Part shown: piece by piece, positions 8,957-15,747 of the stretch
Layout: the number at the start of each line of letters is the position of its first letter
Numbering within the stretch: position 1 is the stretch's first letter
Translations under genes and position numbers: made by a program
Source of the DNA: an uncultured Flavobacteriaceae bacterium
GTDB taxonomy: Bacteria; Bacteroidota; Bacteroidia; Flavobacteriales; Flavobacteriaceae
Assembly (NCBI GenBank): GCA_913044085.1
Contig: CAJWNW010000016.1
Location: 1-22,216 of the forward strand
Length of the DNA: 22,216 bases
Direction: 5' to 3'
The notes under the pieces: model-generated
Seen by the model: only the letters and a program-made list of their open reading frames with translations
What the model was told of the DNA's origin: nothing
The model's database searches: none

Positions 8957-8964
8957 CAAATGTA
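8957..8964 (-). promoter_or_regulatory. -7 promoter box (TACATTTG) for the DUF3810 gene
   Basis: Exact TAnnTTTG match on the minus strand, with 4 nt (ATCT) before the ATG, so the predicted mRNA would have almost no leader. No good -33 TTG was seen. It faces away from the pepD promoter box at 8996-9003. Confidence 0.5.
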
Positions 8965-8975
8965 GGAAATTTAAT

Positions 8976-9003
8976 TTTGTTTTAGAGGATATGTGTACCT
9001 TTG
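8976..9003 (+). promoter_or_regulatory. pepD promoter: TTTG - 16 nt - TACCTTTG
   Basis: TTTG at 8976-8979 and TACCTTTG at 8996-9003 match the two Bacteroidota elements (-33 TTTG, -7 TAnnTTTG), with spacing at the short end of the usual range. The -7 box ends 18 nt before the pepD ATG at 9022. Confidence 0.6.
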
Positions 9004-9021
9004 CTAAACCAAAAAAAGTTT

Positions 9022-10482
9022 ATGAATAAAGAAATCTTAAGTTTAGAGCCCCAAGCCATTTGGAAGCACTTTACCGCTTTAAATGCAGTCCCGCGTCCTT
9101 CAAAAAAAGAAGCGCGCGTCATTGCCTTTATGAAAGCATTTGGTGCAAGCTTGGATTTGGAAACTTATGAAGATGCTATTGGAAATGTAATCATTCGTAA
9201 ACCTGCCACTCTAGGGATGGAGGACCGAAAAACAGTCGTATTGCAATCGCATTTAGACATGGTTCATCAAAAAAATGCAGCTACAGATTTTGATTTTTTA
9301 ACCCAGGGAATTGAAATGTATATAGAAGGCGATTGGGTCAAAGCCAAAGGAACCACTCTTGGCGCAGACAATGGCTTGGGTGTGGCAACTATTATGGCAA
9401 TTTTAGAAAGTAAAGACCTTCCACATCCCGCATTGGAAGCTTTATTTACCATTGACGAAGAAACTGGAATGACTGGTGCTATGGGGCTTCAACCCGGTGT
9501 TTTAAAAGGAGATATTCTTTTGAATTTAGACACTGAGGAAGACGATGAAATTGGTGTTGGTTGTGCAGGCGGAGTTGATGTCACTGCATCACGTACCTAT
9601 ATTGAAGAACCAACTGCTCAGGGGGTCGTTGGTTTTTTACTATCGGTCAAAGGCTTACAAGGTGGGCATTCTGGGATGGACATTCACAAAGGCTTTGGAA
9701 ATGCCAATAAACTGATAAGCCGATTACTATACGATGGCTTCAATCTTTACGGATTGCGTGTTTCAAGAATGGACGGTGGAAGTCTTCGCAATGCGATTCC
9801 AAGAGAAAGTTCTGCAATTGTTGTAGTTGATACAGTACATAAAGCCGCTTTTGAAAATGCCACAGAGACTTTAATCGCTGCCATTGAAAAAGAATTCAAG
9901 GCCATTGAACCCGATCTCATCATCTCTCTAAATCCTTGTGATTTACCTGAAACAGTGATGGAATTAGGAGTACAACAACCTTTAATTAAAGCCTTAAATG
10001 TAGCCCACAATGGCGTTTTTCGCATGAGTCCAGATATTAAAAATTTGGTGGAAACCTCTAACAATGTAGCACGCATTCTTGTTGAAAAAGGCCAAATTCA
10101 TATCGGCTGTTTAACGCGATCTTCTGTTGAAAGTTCCAAACAAGACTTAGCCCAAATCTTAAAAGCAACTTTTGAATTGGCAGGGTGTTCAGTTGAGTTT
10201 TCAGGCGCATACCCTGGCTGGACTCCAAATATGGAAGCGTCTATTTTGAAAGTATTGACCGATTTATACAAACAGATAAACAAATCAGAACCGCATGTTG
10301 CTGCTTGTCACGCAGGACTAGAATGTGGTATATTAGGAACTCATTATCCCGAAATGGAAATGATCAGTTTCGGACCCAACATCAAAGGGGCCCACTCCCC
10401 AGATGAAAGGGTGCAAATTTCTTCAGTTCAGAAATTTTGGGTGTTTGTCAAAGCCATTCTAGAAGCCATTCCGAAAGCTTAA
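9022..10482 (+). CDS. pepD: Cytosolic aminoacyl-histidine / non-specific dipeptidase (M20 family)
   Basis: 486 aa, typical for PepD. I use the ATG at 9022; the in-frame TTG at 9001 lies inside the -7 promoter box. PepD is a dizinc peptidase that cleaves dipeptides such as Xaa-His in the cytoplasm. The zinc and catalytic residues are visible: SHLDMVHQKN with H77 and D79, TLGADNGLG with D116, and DEETGM with E146-E147. NLDTEED carries D170, and HSPDERVQ has H458 near the C-terminus. The lid or dimerisation domain has GLQGGHSGMDIH in mid-protein. There is no signal peptide. It ends 9 bp from the convergent stop of the cyclophilin-FKBP gene, with no obvious terminator between them. Confidence 0.95.
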   Translation: MNKEILSLEPQAIWKHFTALNAVPRPSKKEARVIAFMKAFGASLDLETYEDAIGNVIIRKPATLGMEDRKTVVLQSHLDMVHQKNAATDFDFLTQGIEMYIEGDWVKAKGTTLGADNGLGVATIMAILESKDLPHPALEALFTIDEETGMTGAMGLQPGVLKGDILLNLDTEEDDEIGVGCAGGVDVTASRTYIEEPTAQGVVGFLLSVKGLQGGHSGMDIHKGFGNANKLISRLLYDGFNLYGLRVSRMDGGSLRNAIPRESSAIVVVDTVHKAAFENATETLIAAIEKEFKAIEPDLIISLNPCDLPETVMELGVQQPLIKALNVAHNGVFRMSPDIKNLVETSNNVARILVEKGQIHIGCLTRSSVESSKQDLAQILKATFELAGCSVEFSGAYPGWTPNMEASILKVLTDLYKQINKSEPHVAACHAGLECGILGTHYPEMEMISFGPNIKGAHSPDERVQISSVQKFWVFVKAILEAIPKA

Positions 10483-10491
10483 AACCACTTC

Positions 10492-11664
10492 TTAGTCTTC
10501 AAGCATCTCAACAACAAACACCAAATCTGTATTGGGTTTTATCGGACCGCGACCATTCTCGCCATAGGCCAAGTAGGACGGCAGGTATAAAAACACTTTT
10601 TCTCCTTTAGTCATTCCGAAGACCCCTTCTTTAAATCCTGGAATCATTTGCGCATCGGCACTGTAGGACATGGGCATCGGATTGTACATTCCGCGTTGTT
10701 GTTTTTGTGCATCATAGGTGCCAAAATTTTCATCGACAGTTTTGACATTAGTGCCAAATAATTTTCCATCTGAAAAATAGCCTTCGTAAAATAATTTAAC
10801 CTTAGCGCCTTGATTTGGCTTTTCACCATTACCTTCTTTAATGGTATAAACCAAAAGTCCAGAATCCGTTGCAGTTGCTTTGGATTTATAATCCTCAATC
10901 AATGGTAAAATTGCTCTTGCTGCTGCTGCAATTTTCTCTTCCGCCAGTTTCTTTTTAAGTTCCGCTTCTTTTCGCATTTCTTCTGCTTTCTTTTGTCGCT
11001 TCTCTTCTAGCAGAGGCAATTCTTTTTGCCATGTCTTAGCTGCATCATAGCCATTGGCTTTCATTCCTTGACGGATGATGTTTACCGTTGTAATGGTCAC
11101 GTCTTCCAGCGGTTTATTATTTCCGGGGCTTACTTTTACATTAGAAATGGAATCTTGCACATTAATCCCTTTGACCACCTCCCCAAAAATGCTGTGTTTG
11201 TTGTCAAGCCAAGGCGTCGCTTTTTCCGTAATAAAAAATTGACTTCCATTGGTGGCAGGACCAGAATTTGCCATTGAAAGTATGCCGGGTTTGTCGTGTT
11301 TTAATGAGGCGTCAAATTCATCTCCAAAAGTATAGCCAGGACTTCCAGAACCGGTTCCAGTGCGATCCCCACCCTGAATCATAAATTTATCTATGACCCT
11401 GTGGAAAATCGTTCCATTGTAATAAGGAATTCCACGAAGGGAATCTGCCAATTTCGGATGTGTTCCTTCAGCAAGAGCAACAAAATTAGCCACCGTAAGA
11501 GGTGTTTTATCGTAAAACAAAGCGACGACCATGGTGTCTTTTGAAGTGACAAATTCGGCAAACAAGCCATTGCCAAGTTCTGGGTATTCGTTTTGACAGG
11601 ATAATGTACTGAGTAATAAAGAGGTGCAAAGTAGGAGTGTGGTTGTTTTTGTAAGTTTTAGCAT
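10492..11664 (-). CDS. Lipoprotein with fused cyclophilin and FKBP peptidyl-prolyl isomerase domains
   Basis: 390 aa. The signal peptide ends in a lipobox (STLSC, Cys23), so it is probably a lipid-anchored periplasmic or outer-membrane protein. A cyclophilin domain at about 34-197 shows FHRVIDKFMIQGGD at 87-100 (catalytic R89), GSQFFIT at 140-146 and WLDNKHSIFGEV at 152-163. A Lys/Glu/Ala-rich helix that may form a coiled coil spans about 212-250. A FKBP domain at about 265-390 has MIPGFKEGVFGMTKGEK at 340-356 and YLAYGENGRG at 364-373. Both folds isomerise Xaa-Pro bonds and may assist folding of exported proteins. It lies 15 bp downstream of gldI in the same direction, giving two consecutive PPIase lipoproteins in one operon. 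Confidence 0.93.
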   Translation of the reverse strand: MLKLTKTTTLLLCTSLLLSTLSCQNEYPELGNGLFAEFVTSKDTMVVALFYDKTPLTVANFVALAEGTHPKLADSLRGIPYYNGTIFHRVIDKFMIQGGDRTGTGSGSPGYTFGDEFDASLKHDKPGILSMANSGPATNGSQFFITEKATPWLDNKHSIFGEVVKGINVQDSISNVKVSPGNNKPLEDVTITTVNIIRQGMKANGYDAAKTWQKELPLLEEKRQKKAEEMRKEAELKKKLAEEKIAAAARAILPLIEDYKSKATATDSGLLVYTIKEGNGEKPNQGAKVKLFYEGYFSDGKLFGTNVKTVDENFGTYDAQKQQRGMYNPMPMSYSADAQMIPGFKEGVFGMTKGEKVFLYLPSYLAYGENGRGPIKPNTDLVFVVEMLED

Positions 11665-11679
11665 GATTTGTTTTTGTTG

Positions 11680-12213
11680 TTATTTTCGATGTATGTTGCG
11701 AACAGTTACTTGGTAGATTAAAGGTGTATCAGCCCCAATCTTATCTGTATCTCCGTAGTATCCATAGGCCAATTGTGAGGGAAAAATAAAAGTTATTTTC
11801 TCTCCTTTTTTCATCAGTTTTAAACCTTCTCTCAAGCCTGTAAATATTTCTTCTTCTTCTACGTAATAGTTTTTTTCTTGTGTTTCTTTGGGACTGTAAA
11901 TCCAATTTCCATTTAAATCTTTTACCCAGTAACTGTAATAGACCCGATCTCCAAATTTAGGGGTGTATTCAGATTTTATATTTTTAATATCGTATTTGTA
12001 CCAAAACCCATAACTGGAGCGTATGTAATTTTCTTTTGAGTTTGAAATGAAATTTTCAATTAGGGTGTATTCTTGGTTATTAATAGCTTTATTTGTCGCT
12101 ATTGAAGTGTCCAAAAAACTACCAGTTTTGTATTGAATTGGTCGTCTGGCTTCGTTGGTTTGGCAAGCTATGAAAAGACTGAAAATTAGAAGGGATAACA
12201 GTTTTTTCATCAT
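11680..12213 (-). CDS. gldI: GldI-like FKBP-type peptidyl-prolyl isomerase lipoprotein
   Basis: 177 aa. The lipoprotein signal ends at LFIAC (Cys17). The mature start EARRPIQYKTGSFLDTS is characteristic of the gliding-motility protein GldI as I know it. The FKBP domain occupies about 75-177, with FTGLREGLKLMKKGEKITF and PSQLAYGYYGD followed by IGADTPLIYQVTV. In Flavobacterium johnsoniae GldI is needed for gliding and is thought to help fold periplasmic or surface proteins of the machinery. Its presence does not prove that this organism glides. The first ATG overlaps the nrnA-like stop by 4 bases (ATGA), indicating translational coupling; a second ATG follows immediately and could also be used. 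Confidence 0.85.
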   Translation of the reverse strand: MMKKLLSLLIFSLFIACQTNEARRPIQYKTGSFLDTSIATNKAINNQEYTLIENFISNSKENYIRSSYGFWYKYDIKNIKSEYTPKFGDRVYYSYWVKDLNGNWIYSPKETQEKNYYVEEEEIFTGLREGLKLMKKGEKITFIFPSQLAYGYYGDTDKIGADTPLIYQVTVRNIHRK

Positions 12214-13223
12214 TCAAGATCAGAATTAAGGTTTACCACCAAAGCTTTAAATAAGTCAACAGTTGCTGCTAAGGAAAGATCACTTTTACCGCCTGCAGCA
12301 TTGACATGGCCTCCACCATTAAAGTGTTCTCTTGCGATTTGATTTACATCAATAGCTCCTTTTGATCTCAGAGAAATTTTAATAATTTCGTCAGCGCTGT
12401 TTTCTATAAAAATGGCTGCTAATTTTACGCCTTTAACAGAGAGCCCATAATTTACCAATCCTTCTGTGTCTCCTTTTTGATAATTACAAGCGTCCAATTC
12501 GTCTTGAGACAGGGTGATATAGGCGGCATTAAAAGGTTTTAAAACCCTGAGATTGCTAAGGGCTATTCCCACAAGTTGAATGCGTTCAAACCGATTGGCA
12601 TCGTATACCAAACTATGTATTTCAGAGTGCGCAATGCCAACTTCAATAAGATGGGCAACCACGCGATGGGTAGTGGCTGTGGTTTTAGGAAATCTAAAAG
12701 AGGCTGTATCGGTCATAATCCCCGTGTACAAAGCCGTCCCAATATCTTTATTCAATAATTCTAAATCGCCCAATTGCGCCATAAAATGATAAATCATTTC
12801 GGCCGTTGACCCCATATCTGTATCAGAACAGGTATAAGCTGCATAAGCTTCTGGGTGCTGGTGGTGGTCAATCATAATTTTTGGCGCTGTGTTGGCTTCC
12901 AAAACAGATATTAAATTCCCGCAACGGTGCAAGGCATTAAAATCCAGGGTGAAAACCAAATCTGCATTGTCAAATACGTTTTGAACAAGAGCTGAATCAA
13001 ACTCAAAATTGAGAACTTCTGATGTCCCAGGAAGCCATTTTAAAAAAGCAGGGTAGTCGTTAGGCACAACAATGGTTGCTGAATGCCCTTTTTGAATCAA
13101 GTAGTGGTACAAACCTAAGGATGACCCAATGGCATCTCCATCCGGATTGACATGGGGAACAATCACCATATTTTTGGGCGATTTTAAGAGAGATTTTAAG
13201 GTTTCAAAACTTAGACTTTTCAT
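12210..13223 (-). CDS. nrnA: DHH/DHHA1 phosphoesterase, NrnA-like oligoribonuclease / pAp phosphatase
   Basis: 337 aa, the normal NrnA size. DHH-domain metal residues are visible: PHVNPDGDAIGSSLG at 23-37 (H24, D28, D30), D94 in FTLDFN, DHH at 119-121, and D172 in GIMTDTASFRFP. The DHHA1 domain carries FNGGGHVNAAGG at 301-312. The family degrades very short RNAs (nanoRNA, and in some members linear dinucleotides) and dephosphorylates 3'-phosphoadenosine 5'-phosphate, in the cytoplasm. RecJ is unlikely because of the small size. The gene is divergent from ndk, sharing a 79-bp intergenic region, and heads an operon with gldI and the cyclophilin-FKBP gene. The choice between NrnA and a c-di-AMP/pGpG-type DHH enzyme is not settled by sequence. 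Confidence 0.88.
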   Translation of the reverse strand: MKSLSFETLKSLLKSPKNMVIVPHVNPDGDAIGSSLGLYHYLIQKGHSATIVVPNDYPAFLKWLPGTSEVLNFEFDSALVQNVFDNADLVFTLDFNALHRCGNLISVLEANTAPKIMIDHHQHPEAYAAYTCSDTDMGSTAEMIYHFMAQLGDLELLNKDIGTALYTGIMTDTASFRFPKTTATTHRVVAHLIEVGIAHSEIHSLVYDANRFERIQLVGIALSNLRVLKPFNAAYITLSQDELDACNYQKGDTEGLVNYGLSVKGVKLAAIFIENSADEIIKISLRSKGAIDVNQIAREHFNGGGHVNAAGGKSDLSLAATVDLFKALVVNLNSDLE

Positions 13224-13229
13224 AGGTCG

Positions 13230-13237
13230 TAAAGATA
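13230..13237 (-). promoter_or_regulatory. Near-consensus -7 box (TATCTTTA) for the nrnA-like gene
   Basis: TATCTTTA on the minus strand differs from TAnnTTTG in the last base. A TTG lies 21 nt upstream of it, within the spacing tolerated by Bacteroidota promoters. Only 6 nt separate the box from the ATG, so the leader would be very short or absent. Confidence 0.4.
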
Positions 13238-13262
13238 CAATTTTTCTTAATAGTCCTACAAC

Positions 13263-13284
13263 ATGATTTTCATTTCAAAATCAT
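13263..13284. repeat. Perfect dyad ATGATTTT-N6-AAAATCAT in the ndk promoter
   Basis: 8-bp arms at 13263-13270 and 13277-13284 are exact reverse complements around CATTTC. The right arm directly abuts the ndk -7 box TACTTTTG. The dyad fills the spacer where a repressor or activator would act on ndk, and lies 26-47 bp upstream of the divergent nrnA-like -7 box. An operator role is inference. Confidence 0.5.
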
Positions 13285-13292
13285 TACTTTTG
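13285..13292 (+). promoter_or_regulatory. -7 promoter box (TACTTTTG) for ndk
   Basis: Exact TAnnTTTG match followed by GCAGC, a common extension in flavobacterial promoters as I recall. It ends 10 nt before the ATG at 13303 and 19 nt before the preferred ATG at 13312. The -33 region has no clear TTG; it holds the dyad instead. Confidence 0.6.
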
Positions 13293-13311
13293 CAGCAATT
13301 AAATGAATCAC

Positions 13312-13731
13312 ATGACAAACAATAGAACTTTTACCATGTTAAAGCCCGACTCCATAGAGAAAGGCAACATCGGACCAATTTTAGAGAAAATTACAGCTTC
13401 TGGTTTTCGCATTGTAGCGATGAAACTTACACAGTTGACCATACCGGATGCCCAAGCGTTTTACGCTGTTCACAAAGACCGTCCATTTTTTGAAGATTTG
13501 GTGAGCTATATGACTTCTGGACCCATTGTGGCTGCCATTTTAGAAAAAGACAACGCAGTTGAAGATTTTAGAACCCTAATTGGTGCGACCAACCCTGCTG
13601 AAGCAGCAGAAGGTACCATTCGAAAAATGTTTGCAGAATCTATCAGCCAAAATGCAGTGCATGGAAGTGACAGTGACGAGAACGCCAGCATCGAAAGTGC
13701 TTTTCATTTTTCTGCGCGCGAGATGTTTTAA
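13312..13731 (+). CDS. ndk: Nucleoside diphosphate kinase
   Basis: 139 aa. It moves the gamma-phosphate of ATP to NDPs through a phospho-histidine, balancing NTP and dNTP pools in the cytoplasm. Family residues are all present: K11 in TMLKPDS, Y51, R87 in FRTLIGATNP, R104, N114 and the phosphorylated H117 in NAVHGSDS. I prefer the ATG at 13312 (MTNNRTFTML), which matches the usual N-terminus; the ATG at 13303 would add only MNH. It is a single-gene transcription unit, with its own promoter box upstream and an intrinsic terminator 23 bp after the stop. It is divergent from the nrnA-like gene, another nucleotide-metabolism enzyme. Confidence 0.97.
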   Translation: MTNNRTFTMLKPDSIEKGNIGPILEKITASGFRIVAMKLTQLTIPDAQAFYAVHKDRPFFEDLVSYMTSGPIVAAILEKDNAVEDFRTLIGATNPAEAAEGTIRKMFAESISQNAVHGSDSDENASIESAFHFSAREMF

Positions 13732-13754
13732 TAAATCCAAAAAAACACAACTAC

Positions 13755-13782
13755 AAACCACGCTTTTGGCGTGGTTTTTTTT
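13755..13782 (+). terminator. Rho-independent terminator after ndk
   Basis: A 9-bp perfect stem (AAACCACGC at 13755-13763 with GCGTGGTTT at 13769-13777) has a 5-nt loop TTTTG. The T-run on the plus strand continues to 13782. It lies between the convergent ndk and dciA-like stops. It is best as a terminator for ndk; A-rich sequence on the other side is interrupted, so action on the opposite strand would be weaker. Confidence 0.9.
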
Positions 13783-13822
13783 AGGTCTTCAATAATTTCA
13801 CAAAACAGTAAGAAACTTGAGA

Positions 13823-14119
13823 TCATCTCAAAATGAGTTTGCTTACCACAGTTTTTCCCAATTCTTCATTGATAAGCGCTATGATTTTTTCTTTTCCATA
13901 ACTCAGTTCTTGTCGCAATACAGAAGAGGAAAGGGATACATACAGCGTGCCTTTGTGTAATTTAAGGCTGTTGGTGTAGTTTTGAACGCCATTGCCCATG
14001 AGTTCTTGCCATGCCTTTTCCACGCGCACCATGTCCAGCCCTTTTTCTAATTTGCTGTTTTCTACAAAAGAGGCAAGAACATCTCCAATTTTTTGATGAT
14101 CGTTGTGGCGTTTACTCAT
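13823..14119 (-). CDS. DUF721 / DciA-like protein
   Basis: 98 aa, consisting almost wholly of the DUF721 domain. Typical features are DVLASFVENSKLEKGLD near the N-terminus, WQELMGNGVQNYT at about 37-49, and the KH-like stretch LKLHKGTLYVSLSSSVLRQEL at about 52-72, followed by INEELGKTVV. Members of this family include DciA, which helps load the DnaB replicative helicase in many bacteria lacking DnaC. This protein is short and has no extra tail, so a DciA role is plausible but not proven. Its ATG overlaps the stop of the upstream lipoprotein gene by 4 bases (ATGA). It is the last gene of the recF operon, which supports a DNA-replication role. Confidence 0.8.
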   Translation of the reverse strand: MSKRHNDHQKIGDVLASFVENSKLEKGLDMVRVEKAWQELMGNGVQNYTNSLKLHKGTLYVSLSSSVLRQELSYGKEKIIALINEELGKTVVSKLILR

Positions 14120-14532
14120 TGGCTTAAATCTAATGCTTCATAAGGTTTGTAATTGTAAACAAGTCCCGAATTACTTTTTATTACAAGTTTTTCTTTATTC
14201 GCTTCTAAAACTTCTTCGCGGAAACTTGTAGCGTTGTCAATATAGTTCAAAAATAAATCATTGTTTTGAATTTCTATTTTAAAATTTAAAACATCTTTAG
14301 AAGTTTCAAATGTGCCACTGAAATTGGGCTTTAATTTTTTTCGAAACCCTTTTAAATCTGCATTTATTTTAAAATAATCAATACCGCTGTTAATTTTAAA
14401 GGTTCTAAGCAGTTGGTTGTCTTTGTAAACACTTTCTATTTCCCAGTACCCTTCAATGAATTCAATGTGTTTATCAGGGTTCGATTTACAACCCATTGCC
14501 AACAAAACAATAAACAGCAATGTTTTTTTCAT
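14116..14532 (-). CDS. Small lipocalin-like lipoprotein of unknown function
   Basis: 138 aa. The lipoprotein signal MKKTLLFIVLLAMGC gives Cys15 as the lipidated residue. The mature protein has alternating hydrophobic strands, including EGYWEIESVYKDNQLL at about 27-42, FSGTFETSKDVLNFKI at about 70-85 and LVIKSNSGLVYNYKP. These suggest a small lipocalin-like beta barrel. The pattern is common among flavobacterial lipoproteins of unknown role. It is translationally coupled on both sides: its ATG overlaps the recF stop (ATGA), and its TGA overlaps the dciA-like start. A cell-envelope protein between two replication genes is odd; shared expression is clear but a shared function is not. Confidence 0.8.
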   Translation of the reverse strand: MKKTLLFIVLLAMGCKSNPDKHIEFIEGYWEIESVYKDNQLLRTFKINSGIDYFKINADLKGFRKKLKPNFSGTFETSKDVLNFKIEIQNNDLFLNYIDNATSFREEVLEANKEKLVIKSNSGLVYNYKPYEALDLSQ

Positions 14533-15608
14533 AATTTAAAAATCTCATAAGATTCATGAACACTTTGAACCACTTTTTCAGTTCGTTCCGCATGGGTATC
14601 AGAGATGAACAATTGCCCAAAATTGGCATCGTTCACTATTTTGATGATCCGCGCCACGCGATCGGCGTCTAATTTGTCAAAAATATCGTCTAACAACAAT
14701 ATAGGCGTATTGCCACTTTGGGATTTAAGCACTTCAAACTGAGCTAATTTTAAAGCAATCAAAAACGATTTTTGTTGGCCTTGGCTACCAAATTTTTTAA
14801 TGGGGTAGTCCCCAATATGAAATTCGATATCGTCTTTATGTATTCCAACGCTAGTATATTGCAAGGCGCGGTCTTTGTTGATGCTTGTTTTTAAAAGATT
14901 TTCTAAGGGCTGTTCAGCAAGCTGGCTTTTGTATTGCAAACTGACCGCCTCATTTTGATTGCTGATGCGCTCGTACTGTTTCATAAATATAGGCGTAAAA
15001 ATCTCTATAAAGGCCTGTCTTTTTAGATGAATTTGTGCGCCTAATTCACAGAGTTGATCGTTGTATACTTCTATTGTGTCAAGATCAAAAGTACGGCTGG
15101 AAGCAAAATGTTTTAACAGGGCATTGCGTTGGGCCAAAACGCGGTTGTATTGAATTAACTGTTCCAAATAACTTTTGTCACTCTGCGAAATCACCCCATC
15201 CATAAATTTTCGTCTTAAATCACTGCCTTCAGTGATTAAATCGCGGTCTGCTGGTGAAATGATAACCAGCGGTAAAAATCCAATGTGGTCGCTAAATCGT
15301 TTGTAGGCTTTGGCATTGCGTTTGATGACTTTTTTTTGGCCTTTTTTTAATGAAACAACTACTTTCTCATCTTTACCGTGTTTTAAATAACGGCCATCAA
15401 CCACAAAAAATTCTGCGCCATGCTTGATGTTCTGTGAGGCAATGGGGTTGAAATAACTTTTGCCAAAAGACAGGTGGTAAATGGCGTCTAAAACATTGGT
15501 TTTTCCAATGCCGTTGGGACCGACAAAACAATTCACTTTTTGATTAAATTCGAAGGATTGTTGTTCGAAATTTTTATAATTGATAAGATTTATCGTCTTT
15601 AATCGCAT
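14529..15608 (-). CDS. recF: DNA replication/repair ATPase RecF
   Basis: 359 aa. I use the ATG at 15608 (MRLKTINLINYKNF), the standard RecF start; an upstream in-frame ATG at 15635 would add nine residues not expected in the family. RecF binds DNA with RecR and helps load RecA at single-strand gaps. The ABC-type ATPase motifs are Walker A GPNGIGKTNVLDAIY at 30-44, the signature SQGQQKS at 275-281, and Walker B ILLLDDIFDKLD at 303-314. A final D-loop/His region reads FISDTHAER. It heads the recF - lipoprotein - dciA-like operon, with 4-base overlaps downstream, and is divergent from the TPR gene. It is not next to dnaA/dnaN within this window, unlike in many other bacteria. Confidence 0.97.
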   Translation of the reverse strand: MRLKTINLINYKNFEQQSFEFNQKVNCFVGPNGIGKTNVLDAIYHLSFGKSYFNPIASQNIKHGAEFFVVDGRYLKHGKDEKVVVSLKKGQKKVIKRNAKAYKRFSDHIGFLPLVIISPADRDLITEGSDLRRKFMDGVISQSDKSYLEQLIQYNRVLAQRNALLKHFASSRTFDLDTIEVYNDQLCELGAQIHLKRQAFIEIFTPIFMKQYERISNQNEAVSLQYKSQLAEQPLENLLKTSINKDRALQYTSVGIHKDDIEFHIGDYPIKKFGSQGQQKSFLIALKLAQFEVLKSQSGNTPILLLDDIFDKLDADRVARIIKIVNDANFGQLFISDTHAERTEKVVQSVHESYEIFKL

Positions 15609-15611
15609 TTG

Positions 15612-15619
15612 TAAAAGTA
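15612..15619 (-). promoter_or_regulatory. Near-consensus -7 box (TACTTTTA) for recF
   Basis: On the minus strand TACTTTTA differs from TAnnTTTG only in the last base and sits 3 nt before the recF ATG at 15608. If used, the mRNA would be leaderless and would exclude the alternative ATG at 15635. The dyad at 15631-15655 covers the region where the -33 element would lie. Confidence 0.4.
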
Positions 15620-15630
15620 AAATATTTCGC

Positions 15631-15655
15631 ACCAAACGCGATGAGCGTTCTTGGT
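15631..15655. repeat. Hairpin/dyad upstream of recF: ACCAAACGC - GATGA - GCGT-TC-TTGGT
   Basis: The left arm at 15631-15639 pairs with 15645-15655, giving nine pairs interrupted by a 2-nt bulge (TC), around loop GATGA. It is more GC-rich than its surroundings. It covers the expected -33 area of recF, in the 139-bp divergent region shared with the TPR gene. No T-run follows on either strand, so an operator is more likely than a terminator. Confidence 0.45.
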
Positions 15656-15718
15656 TAATTGAGTTGCAAATTATTGAAAAATAACTAATAAAGTAGTATT
15701 TTTTATGGAATAAAATTA

Positions 15719-15726
15719 TATTTTTG
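15719..15726 (+). promoter_or_regulatory. -7 promoter box (TATTTTTG) for the TPR-ribH operon
   Basis: Exact TAnnTTTG match ending 21 nt before the ATG at 15748. The region 17-23 nt upstream has no clean TTG. The TTG inside this box is also the first base triplet of a longer but unlikely reading-frame start at 15724. Confidence 0.5.
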
Positions 15727-15747
15727 CCCTTCAGAATTTACAACATT

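Noticed and set aside
9001..9021. Extension of pepD to an in-frame TTG at 9001
   Set aside because: The TTG is part of the TACCTTTG promoter box at 8996-9003, and the ATG at 9022 gives the standard PepD N-terminus.
9747..10076. 109-codon minus-strand frame opposite pepD
   Set aside because: It is antisense to a gene with complete catalytic motifs and has no recognisable domain.
15609..15635. Longer recF start at 15635
   Set aside because: The nine extra residues (MVRNILLLQ) are not expected in RecF, and the frame would start upstream of the candidate -7 box.
15724..15747. Extension of the TPR gene to an in-frame TTG at 15724
   Set aside because: The TTG lies inside the TATTTTTG promoter box at 15719-15726, and the ATG at 15748 gives a normal cytoplasmic N-terminus.
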